Assembly (NCBI GenBank): GCA_001818835.1
Contig: MHKL01000019.1
Span: 1-5,673 of the forward strand
Origin: Candidatus Komeilibacteria bacterium RIFCSPLOWO2_01_FULL_45_10
GTDB lineage: Bacteria; Patescibacteriota; Patescibacteriia; UBA1558; UBA10009
Direction: 5' to 3'
Length of the DNA stretch: 5,673 nucleotides
Shown here in pieces: positions 1 to 4,471 of the stretch; positions within the stretch are counted from its first letter, which is position 1; every line of letters starts with the position of its first letter. The translations under genes and the position numbers were made by a program. Below the pieces are notes generated by a model. The model did no database searches. It was not told the origin of the DNA and saw nothing but the letters and a program-made list of their open reading frames with translations.

Positions 1-104
1 CGGCCTTGGCCACGTCGCCCAGTTCGGCGGCATCAGGGGGAAGCGGCTTTTCCGGCGGCAGCTCGGGCGGCGGGTTTGGAGGCGGCGGCGGCGGGTCGTG
101 GTAG
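1..104 (+). CDS. C-terminal tail of Gly-rich membrane protein (DUF2207/TPM-type end), 5' partial
   Basis: Reading frame 3 is open from the window edge to a TAG at 102-104. Its last residues are Ser/Gly-rich and finish GGGFGGGGGGSW. This ending is typical of DUF2207 predicted membrane proteins, which are common in Patescibacteria, and of TPM-domain (YgcG-like) proteins. In those families the tail follows a last transmembrane segment or the TPM domain. Only about 33 residues are visible, so no catalytic or membrane domain can be seen and the two families cannot be told apart. The high GC here comes from the run of GGC glycine codons. The stop codon is also the first three bases of the heptamer array at 102-143, so the repeat begins exactly where coding ends. 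The other two frames are also open here, but they give Arg- or Ala-rich low-complexity peptides that read past the stop. Confidence 0.6.
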   Translation, partial: ALATSPSSAASGGSGFSGGSSGGGFGGGGGGSW

Positions 105-143
105 AAAGTAGAAAATAGAATCTAGAATTTAGAAGTTAAAATT
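102..143 (+). repeat. Intergenic heptamer array, six units, TAGAAnn consensus
   Basis: Six head-to-tail 7-base units fill the whole gap between the upstream stop codon and the ATG at 144 without losing register. Five begin TAGAA and differ only in the last two bases; the sixth is TAAAATT. Unit 3 is TAGAATC, the commonest unit of the second array at 3739-3787. The first unit supplies the stop codon of the upstream gene and the last abuts the next start codon. Cyanobacterial short tandemly repeated heptamers (STRR) are a known analogue in form only. A function is not evident. Confidence 0.75.
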
Positions 144-320
144 ATGAAAGTATTGAAACAAAAAATATCATCAATCATTGCCTTAATCTTTGTCTTTGTT
201 TTCGGGTATTTTTCCATTTATTTGATGGACCAGGTTTTTACCGAGTATGCCCAGGACGAGGTTTTGGCCCAGGTGGCGCAGTTGAAAGCGGAAATCGCCC
301 AAATGGAAAGAGCTAATTAG
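144..320 (+). CDS. 58-residue single-pass membrane protein with helical tail
   Basis: ATG at 144 to TAG at 318-320. The product has a short basic start (MKVLKQK), one hydrophobic segment at about residues 8-28 (rich in I, L, F and V), and then a polar helix. That tail, about residues 29-58, has an alternating pattern ending LKAEIAQME, which looks like the start of a coiled coil. The basic N-terminus predicts N-in, C-out topology. No Shine-Dalgarno is seen because the heptamer array occupies the upstream bases. The size and layout recall small FtsB/FtsL-like or septum-type helper proteins, but the sequence is too short to assign and I do not recognise a family. Coding is supported by the hydrophobic-then-amphipathic design and by the tight fit between neighbours: the rplJ promoter begins 8 bases after its stop. 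It may be co-transcribed with the upstream membrane protein gene, 39 bases away. Confidence 0.65.
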   Translation: MKVLKQKISSIIALIFVFVFGYFSIYLMDQVFTEYAQDEVLAQVAQLKAEIAQMERAN

Positions 321-327
321 CAAGGAT

Positions 328-355
328 TTGACATTTTTTTCAGTTCTGTTAGAAT
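328..355 (+). promoter_or_regulatory. Sigma-70-type promoter of rplJ-rplL
   Basis: A perfect -35 TTGACA (328-333) is followed after 16 bases by a -10 TAGAAT (350-355), five of six matches to TATAAT. Transcription would start near 362, giving an rplJ leader of about 137 bases. That leader contains the L10-binding fold and the attenuator, which is the arrangement expected for this operon. This is the best promoter match in the window. Confidence 0.8.
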
Positions 356-364
356 TAAGGAACT

Positions 365-432
365 TAAATTTACCGTAGACCGCGGGCGCTTTCAATGAGC
401 TTAATTTCCCCGTGTTAGGTAATAGAAATTTA
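365..432 (+). ncRNA. Ribosomal protein L10 leader (autoregulatory 5' UTR element)
   Basis: The untranslated leader of rplJ folds as the L10 leader family does. Visible pairings: 365-370 with 427-432; UACC (371-374) with GGUA (418-421); 381-386 with 409-414, six pairs including one G-U; and a small hairpin, 388-391 with 397-400. Unpaired stretches remain at 375-380 and 401-408. The element UACCGUAGAC, then a GC stem, then GCUUAAU, resembles leaders I know from other bacteria. In such operons the L10-L12 complex binds its own leader and reduces expression. The downstream hairpin at 457-480 and the alternative pairing of 378-387 with 456-465 suggest control by premature termination, as known for Bacillus subtilis rplJL. 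A covariance-model search would settle the family. Confidence 0.8.
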
Positions 433-456
433 GCTAATCTTAGTTAAATTTTACAG

Positions 457-480
457 TCTGCGGTCAATCCGCAGATTTTT
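457..480 (+). terminator. Intrinsic attenuator upstream of rplJ
   Basis: A perfect 7-bp stem, TCTGCGG (457-463) with CCGCAGA (469-475) around a TCAAT loop, is followed by five Ts (476-480). It lies 18 bases before the rplJ start and after the L10 leader. Its 5' arm can instead pair with 378-387 of the leader, so termination is probably conditional. It could also be a constitutive terminator for upstream transcripts, but the leader promoter lies upstream of it, which favours attenuation. Confidence 0.8.
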
Positions 481-498
481 AATTCTAAAAAATAAATT

Positions 499-1023
499 AT
501 GCCCAAAACCAAACAGCAAAAAGAAGCGGAAGTCCAAAAGCTGAAAGACGGCCTGAAAGAGGCCAAAACCGTGGTTTTTGTCAGTTATGACGGCTTAAAA
601 GTCAAGGAAAGCCAGAAGTTAAGGGAAAACTTAAAAAAAGAGGGCGTCACCTTTTTTGCCTTAAAGAAAAGCTTGCTTAATAAAGCCCTTGAGGGCAGCG
701 ATCTGCCGGTTAAAATGGACGAGCTTTCCGGCGGACTGGCCGCGGCTTTTGGCTACGCCGACGAAGTAACGCCGGCCAGGATTCTGGCCGATTTCATGAA
801 AGGCAAGGAAAATCTTAAAATCAGAGGGGGCTTGTTGGAAAAGAAATATTTGTCGGCTCAAGAAATCATCTCCCTGGCCAAACTGCCCGGCAAACTGGAA
901 ATGCTGGCTAAAACCTTGGCGACCATGAAAGCGCCCGTGTCCGGCTTTGTCAATGTGCTAGCCGGCAATTTAAGGGGTTTGGTGAATGTTTTAAACGCCC
1001 TTAAACAATCAAAAACTAATTAA
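499..1023 (+). CDS. rplJ: 50S ribosomal protein L10 (uL10)
   Basis: This is a 174-residue protein of normal family length. The N-terminal domain (about 1-130) anchors the stalk base on 23S rRNA. It shows the family pattern: the helix starting KQQKEAEVQKL, the strand TVVFVSYDGL (24-33), the ALKKSLLNKAL segment (54-64, the usual V-KN-LL-A motif) and the LSGGLAAAF strand (76-84). The C-terminal helix (about 131-174) contains PVSGFVNVLAGNLRGLVNVL, the region that carries the L12 dimers. The ATG at 499 fits family N-termini; no Shine-Dalgarno is seen in the AT-rich bases before it. The gene is followed after 25 bases by rplL, and both are served by the 328-355 promoter and L10 leader. L10 is also the likely regulator of its own leader. 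There are no anomalies in length or motif. Confidence 0.97.
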   Translation: MPKTKQQKEAEVQKLKDGLKEAKTVVFVSYDGLKVKESQKLRENLKKEGVTFFALKKSLLNKALEGSDLPVKMDELSGGLAAAFGYADEVTPARILADFMKGKENLKIRGGLLEKKYLSAQEIISLAKLPGKLEMLAKTLATMKAPVSGFVNVLAGNLRGLVNVLNALKQSKTN

Positions 1024-1048
1024 TATTATAAATTAACCTTAGAAAAAT

Positions 1049-1453
1049 ATGTCCGAAGACAAAAAAGAAGTCATGGTTCCGGAAAAATTCAAGTCAATCG
1101 TCGCCGAAATTGAAAAAATGTCGGTGCTTGATTTGTCGGAACTGGTGAAAATTTTGGAAGAGAAATTCGGCGTTTCGGCTGCCGCGCCCATGATGGCCAT
1201 GGCCGCATCGCCGGCCGCCGCCCAGGAAGCGGTCGAGGAAAAGTCCAGCTTTAACGTGGAGCTGACCAGCTCCGGCGCCAACAAGATCGCGGTCATCAAA
1301 GCCATCCGCGAAGTCACCCAGCTGGGACTCAAGGAAGCCAAGGATTTGGCTGACGGCGCTCCCAAGATGGTCAAGGAAGGCCTGAAAAAGGAAGAGGCCG
1401 AAGAAATGAAAAAGAAACTGGAAGCGGCTGGCGCGCAGGTGACATTGAAATAA
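1049..1453 (+). CDS. rplL: 50S ribosomal protein L7/L12 (bL12)
   Basis: A 134-residue protein, slightly longer than the common 120-128. The N-terminal dimerisation and L10-binding part (about 1-42) contains [19 protein letters not shown]. It is preceded by about ten extra charged residues, which accounts for the added length. An Ala/Met/Pro-rich hinge spans about 43-64. The C-terminal domain (about 66-134) carries the conserved block [20 protein letters not shown], with the factor-contact positions K79, I80, I83, K84, R87 and K98 all kept. In the ribosome, L12 dimers on L10 form the stalk that recruits and stimulates translational GTPases. Translation probably starts at the ATG at 1049 without a Shine-Dalgarno. 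It lies in one transcript with rplJ and ends at the two-way terminator at 1465-1614. The next gene is convergent rather than rpoB. Confidence 0.97.
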   Translation: MSEDKKEVMVPEKFKSIVAEIEKMSVLDLSELVKILEEKFGVSAAAPMMAMAASPAAAQEAVEEKSSFNVELTSSGANKIAVIKAIREVTQLGLKEAKDLADGAPKMVKEGLKKEEAEEMKKKLEAAGAQVTLK

Positions 1454-1464
1454 ACGGTTATCTA

Positions 1465-1614
1465 AAAAAGGCCTTGCCCACACTGTCATTGCGAGGAGCC
1501 CCGCCAAAGGCGGGGCGACGAAGCAATCTCGTCGTTAATGCCTTTAACAACGAGATTGCCACGCCCCGACTTGATGTCGGGGCTCGCAATGACAATCAAG
1601 GGCAAGGCCTTTTT
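1465..1614. terminator. Two-way terminator stem shared by convergent genes, loop enlarged by a repeat
   Basis: A perfect 15-bp inverted repeat pairs 1465-1479 (five As then GGCCTTGCCC) with 1600-1614 (GGGCAAGGCC then five Ts). Read rightward, the GC stem is followed by Ts; read leftward, the other arm is also followed by Ts. It can therefore terminate both rplL (ending at 1453) and the minus-strand gene (ending at 1625). The loop is unusually long, about 120 bases. Almost all of it is the palindromic element at 1484-1594, leaving only ACAC on one side and ATCAA on the other. Confidence 0.7.
1484..1594. repeat. REPIN-like palindromic element, two inverted REP-like units
   Basis: Two copies of one unit lie head to head. 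Each has TGTCATTGCGAG at its outer end (1484-1495, and inverted 1583-1594), then a GC-rich hairpin, then GCAATCTCGT (1523-1532, inverted 1550-1559). The GC hairpins are 1498-1505 with 1509-1516, and 1563-1570 with 1576-1583; each has eight perfect pairs. The centre is a third stem, 1523-1538 with 1544-1559, with one C-A mismatch and a TGCCT loop. The whole folds as a closed outer stem with three arms. No open frame or transposase is present, so it would be a non-autonomous element. The TGTCATTGCGAG and GCAATCTC cores match a repeat I recall from several unrelated bacterial genomes; this was not checked. Confidence 0.75.
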
Positions 1615-1624
1615 ATTTACATTA

Positions 1625-3733
1625 TTATTTGATGGCCACCACGAAAATCTGCGCGCCATTCAGCAAATAAACCTTTTTTTCCTTTTCCCTGACAATAAAG
1701 TCCTTGAGGTTGTTGAACTGGTCGGAGTAGTACTGGTTGATTAAATTACCCTCTTTGGCGGCAACCAGAAAACGTTTGTTCTGGGGGTCTAAAATGTAAA
1801 AATTGGCCGTTTCTTCGTCAGTAAAGATTTTGGCCGCCTGGCCCAGAGCCGGCTCCGCCGTTATTTTGATTGAGTCCTGTTTTTTCCCCGCTCCCATTTT
1901 AATGACGGTATTGTCGCTTTGCAGGGTATAAAGATAGCCGTCAGCCGCCAGCGATAGCGTCTGATCCAAAGGCAGATCTTCTTTCAGCCATTTTTGGGGA
2001 TTCCGGAAATCATTCTCAAAATAGGTCAGGCGGTAAATCTGCTTATTTTGGCCGTCCAAAAGGTACATTTTATCAAGGTAAAAAGTCAGCGCGGAGATTT
2101 CCTTTAAATCAGCGGGCAGGACCGCTTCCAGTTTTTGAATTTCGTTTTCCTTGATGGTGTAAAAATGGTTGTCGGTGGTGAGAATCACCAGATTTTTTAT
2201 TTTGGGGAAATAGCCGGAATTTTTGGCTTTAAAATTGAAATTTTCCAAAGCCAGCGTGGCATTGGTCTGGGTGTTGACGGCAAAAATCTGGGAACCGTCG
2301 GTAAAGCCGTAAAGAAAATCGTCTTTGGCGCCCAAGCCGGAAACCTCGGCCGTCAGATTGATTTCGCGGAAATTGATTAAGGAAACGGGCGAGGCGACAT
2401 TGACCACTTTCCAGACCTTTTCGTACAGCCGCTGAAGTTGTTCCCGGACCTCCTGGTATTTTTTGATTTTTTCTTTTGAATCCTGGTTCAGGCCGCCCGC
2501 CAGTGTTTGCGTTTCTTTTAAGAGCTGCTGGGATCTGACGAGGTCGTTGTAAATCAGGGCCGTTTCAATGGCAATTTGCTTTTCGCCGATTTGGGTTAAA
2601 ATATTCTGGTAGTTTTCCTCGGCCTGGAGGTTTTTCAGTTTTTGGCCCTGCCAGGTCAGGTTTTGAAAAAATAAAAGGGCCAGCGCCAAAAGCAGGATGG
2701 CCAGGATTTTGTTGAGCTGGGAAAGGTTGTTGAATTTTTTGATGACCAAAGTGATTTTATCGGCCAGGGTCCGGGCCAGCTGGTTTTGTCTCTGTTTTTC
2801 GCTTAAGAGCTGCCATAAGGTTTTTAAAACGGACAGAATTTTTTTGATGATAATGAGGGGGAAATCAGCCGGCCGGTAGCGCCGCTTGTCCGCCGTCCTC
2901 GGTACCGTTGTCCTCGTTTTTTGAGGGCTGGCCAGTTTGTTTTTCAGCCGCTCTTTAAGAATTTCAATGATGTTGGGCGGCGTTAAGATTTTGGCCGTTT
3001 CTTTTTGGGTGATTAACAGCTGGTCCAGCGAACTTTTTGAACCACTGGCCTTGACCGGCCTGTTTAAGGATTCCCGTTCCGCGGGCTCGGCGGAGCTCAG
3101 CATCTGGATAATGATGGAAAAAAAGCTTACCTGGGGCGCCGCCGCCTCCAAAATATTGGTTAAATGGGCAATGGCGCCGGCCGGCGGCAGCGTGCCCAGG
3201 ATTTTTTTTATTTTTTCCAGAGAAAGGTAATCAGTCAGGCTTTCGGCGGTAATCAGCAGGCGGTCGGACAGCGCCAGCCGGCCGCTTAAAAGGTGGTCAA
3301 AGATGTTTTTTTGGTCGTTTTCCCGGGCTTGGCCGTTAATGTCTTTTAACAAAGCCGGCTTGATCAGGTAAGTTTTGATTTTGCCGAAAGTGGAGAAATA
3401 GACGGCGTTGCCCGCCAGAATGCCGATAAAGCAGTGCAGCTTTTCAAAAAAATTAAGGTTTTTCGGGGCCAGCTCGGGCAGCTGCACGTTTAACGACTCC
3501 AGAATGTTTTCCAAAATTTTTTCCGGTTCGTGGATTTTAAATTTTTCATAGGCGCCGTAAGCGATTTCCAAAAAATGCTGGATGAACTGGTGGGCGGCCG
3601 GCGCGTTAAAATCGATTTCTATTAAAATCAAAAGATCGCCTGAGCCGCCCTCCTGGGCCGGTTGGATCAGGATTTCGCCGGTCTTTAAGCTTTTACTCGG
3701 GTCATGAATGGCTAGTTGAGCCAGTTTGTACAT
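1625..3733 (-). CDS. Membrane protein: degenerate PP2C-like domain, TM helix, coiled coil, beta-propeller-like repeats
   Basis: 702 residues, ATG at 3733-3731, ending in tandem TAA codons. Residues about 1-212 look like a PPM/PP2C (SpoIIE-like) phosphatase fold: GDLLILIEID (32-41), AGNAVYFSTFGKIKTYLI (107-124) and LALSDRLLITAESLTDYLS (153-171). The last segment corresponds to the family's GD-LLL-TDGL motif, but the DG pair is lost (A163-E164-S165) and no DGxG follows the first strand, so it is probably inactive. A basic linker (about 255-338) leads to one transmembrane helix at about 342-358. A coiled-coil-like helical stretch follows (362-440). Residues 470-702 hold six repeats of a hydrophobic strand plus turn (near 474, 514, 556, 600, 644 and 688) with a 40-44 residue period, suggesting a propeller. 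The positive charge before the helix places the N-domain inside the cell and the propeller outside. I infer a transmembrane scaffold or sensor; the specific role is unknown. No Shine-Dalgarno is seen. Confidence 0.85.
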   Translation of the reverse strand: MYKLAQLAIHDPSKSLKTGEILIQPAQEGGSGDLLILIEIDFNAPAAHQFIQHFLEIAYGAYEKFKIHEPEKILENILESLNVQLPELAPKNLNFFEKLHCFIGILAGNAVYFSTFGKIKTYLIKPALLKDINGQARENDQKNIFDHLLSGRLALSDRLLITAESLTDYLSLEKIKKILGTLPPAGAIAHLTNILEAAAPQVSFFSIIIQMLSSAEPAERESLNRPVKASGSKSSLDQLLITQKETAKILTPPNIIEILKERLKNKLASPQKTRTTVPRTADKRRYRPADFPLIIIKKILSVLKTLWQLLSEKQRQNQLARTLADKITLVIKKFNNLSQLNKILAILLLALALLFFQNLTWQGQKLKNLQAEENYQNILTQIGEKQIAIETALIYNDLVRSQQLLKETQTLAGGLNQDSKEKIKKYQEVREQLQRLYEKVWKVVNVASPVSLINFREINLTAEVSGLGAKDDFLYGFTDGSQIFAVNTQTNATLALENFNFKAKNSGYFPKIKNLVILTTDNHFYTIKENEIQKLEAVLPADLKEISALTFYLDKMYLLDGQNKQIYRLTYFENDFRNPQKWLKEDLPLDQTLSLAADGYLYTLQSDNTVIKMGAGKKQDSIKITAEPALGQAAKIFTDEETANFYILDPQNKRFLVAAKEGNLINQYYSDQFNNLKDFIVREKEKKVYLLNGAQIFVVAIK

Positions 3734-3738
3734 AGGGA

Positions 3739-3823
3739 TAGAAAGTAGAATCTAGAAAATAGAATCTAGAATGCGGAAAGTAGAATCGATAATTCCTGAT
3801 AACTGATTAACTAATCACTAATC
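3739..3823 (+). repeat. Second heptamer array with two motif families
   Basis: The array runs in perfect 7-base register. From 3739 to 3787 there are seven units: TAGAATC occurs three times (3746, 3760, 3781), with TAGAAAG, TAGAAAA and TAGAATG between, and one divergent CGGAAAG at 3774. After a transitional GATAATT (3788-3794), a second 7-base family follows in nearly the same register: CTGATAA, CTGATTA and then ACTAATC twice (3796-3823). Motif orientation matches the array at 102-143. It lies in the 5' leader of the minus-strand gene and upstream of the plus-strand regulator. Function unknown. Confidence 0.75.
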
Positions 3824-3835
3824 TTGCCAGTTATC
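3798..3835. repeat. 8-bp inverted repeat in the divergent spacer
   Basis: GATAACTG (3798-3805) and CAGTTATC (3828-3835) are exact reverse complements 22 bases apart. The left arm overlaps the second heptamer family and the right arm lies just past it. It could be a hairpin in the leader of the minus-strand gene or a dimer-binding operator. There is no T-tract, so a terminator is unlikely. Confidence 0.45.
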
Positions 3836-3844
3836 TTTAAAATG

Positions 3845-3877
3845 ATTATACTATATTTAATGTTTTTAGTATATAAT
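3845..3877. promoter_or_regulatory. Back-to-back -10 boxes with palindromic candidate operator
   Basis: A perfect TATAAT lies on the plus strand at 3872-3877 and another on the minus strand at 3850-3845. Neither has a good -35. Between and overlapping them, TATACTA (3847-3853) and TAGTATA (3867-3873) form a 7-bp inverted repeat with 13 bases between. Rightward transcription would start near 3884, leaving a leader of about 8 bases before the ATG at 3892. Leftward transcription would start near 3838, giving a leader of about 105 bases that contains the heptamers. The site suits autoregulation by the adjacent winged-helix protein, but AT-rich spacers produce such matches by chance more easily than others. 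Confidence 0.5.
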
Positions 3878-3891
3878 AATTGGATACTATT

Positions 3892-4461
3892 ATGTTAGAG
3901 CAGTTATTTGGCTCCCGCACCCGCAATAAGCTTTTATACCTTTTTTTGGAGCACCCGGACCAGTCGTTTTTTGTCAGGGAAATCACCCGGGCGATTACGG
4001 AAAGGATCCATTCGGTCAGGCGCGAACTGGAAAATCTGGAAAAGTTCGGCTTGATTAAGTCCAGGGGGGATTCGTTCAGCCGCCAGAAAAAATTTTACCA
4101 GGCGGACAAAAATTTTGTTCTCTTTTCGGAGCTCAAGGGCCTGATTGAAAAATCCAAACTGCTGGCGGAAAGGGTGATCTCCAGCAAAGTGAAGAAGCTG
4201 GACGGCATTAAATATCTGGTTTTAACCGGGCAATTGGCCGAAGCCGCGGAAGCGCCCACCGATATTTTGCTGGTCGGCGCCGTCAGCCAGGAACAGCTGG
4301 ACAAATTCATCCACGAGTTGGAAAAAATTTACCGCTTGCCGCTCCGCTATACCCATCTTTCCACCAAGGAATTCAATTTAAGGAAAGCCATGACCGACAA
4401 GTTTTTGTACACGGTTTTAAACGGCCCCAAAATTGAGCTGATTAACCGTTTAGCCAAGTAG
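3892..4461 (+). CDS. Winged-helix transcriptional regulator with degenerate nucleotidyltransferase-like C-domain
   Basis: 189 residues. Residues 1-75 form a winged helix: MLEQLFGSRTRNKLLYLFL, then the SFFVREITRAI helix, the recognition helix IHSVRRELENLEKFGLI (39-55), and a wing with SRQKKFYQADKNF (63-75). This pattern is common among Patescibacteria regulators. Residues about 105-189 resemble an MNT-type nucleotidyltransferase fold in outline: KYLVLTGQLAEAAEAPTDILLVG (107-129) sits where GS...DxD is expected. The Gly-Ser is absent (TGQ) and only D124 of the two acids remains, so catalysis is unlikely and a ligand-sensing or structural role is more plausible. The ATG at 3892 is preferred over a TTG at 3880. 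The family N-terminus is MLEQLFGS, and the -10 at 3872-3877 puts transcription start after the TTG. A weak GGA lies 7 bases before the ATG. It probably shares a transcript with the hydrolase gene 10 bases downstream and may regulate the divergent gene. Confidence 0.85.
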   Translation: MLEQLFGSRTRNKLLYLFLEHPDQSFFVREITRAITERIHSVRRELENLEKFGLIKSRGDSFSRQKKFYQADKNFVLFSELKGLIEKSKLLAERVISSKVKKLDGIKYLVLTGQLAEAAEAPTDILLVGAVSQEQLDKFIHELEKIYRLPLRYTHLSTKEFNLRKAMTDKFLYTVLNGPKIELINRLAK

Positions 4462-4471
4462 CCCGGGAGTT

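Noticed and set aside
183..395. Open frame of 70 residues on the minus strand
   Set aside because: It lies antisense to the 58-residue membrane protein and across the rplJ promoter and leader, and shows no family features.
1049..1453. Extra N-terminal residues of L12 as a novel extension
   Set aside because: About ten charged residues before the core are within normal variation for the family.
1094..1507. Open frame of 137 residues on the minus strand across rplL
   Set aside because: It is antisense to the certain rplL gene; the Phe/His-rich product is what reverse-reading L12 codons gives.
1484..1594. Cloverleaf shape suggesting a tRNA or structured RNA gene
   Set aside because: Arms are too long, there is no T-arm consensus or 7-base acceptor stem, and the two halves are inverted copies of one repeat.
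1538..1744. Open frame of 68 residues on the plus strand
   Set aside because: It starts inside the palindromic element and runs through the shared terminator into the antisense of the membrane protein gene.
3739..3823. Tandem repeats considered as a CRISPR array
   Set aside because: Units are 7 bases with no spacers, and no cas gene is present.
3880..4461. Longer start of the regulator at TTG 3880
   Set aside because: The predicted transcription start near 3884 lies after it, and related regulators begin at MLEQLFGS, matching ATG 3892.
102..4461. Possible recoding of TGA (code 25, as in Gracilibacteria)
   Set aside because: None of the visible stops is TGA, but no gene contains an in-frame TGA either, so six stops prove nothing; the standard bacterial code explains all frames.
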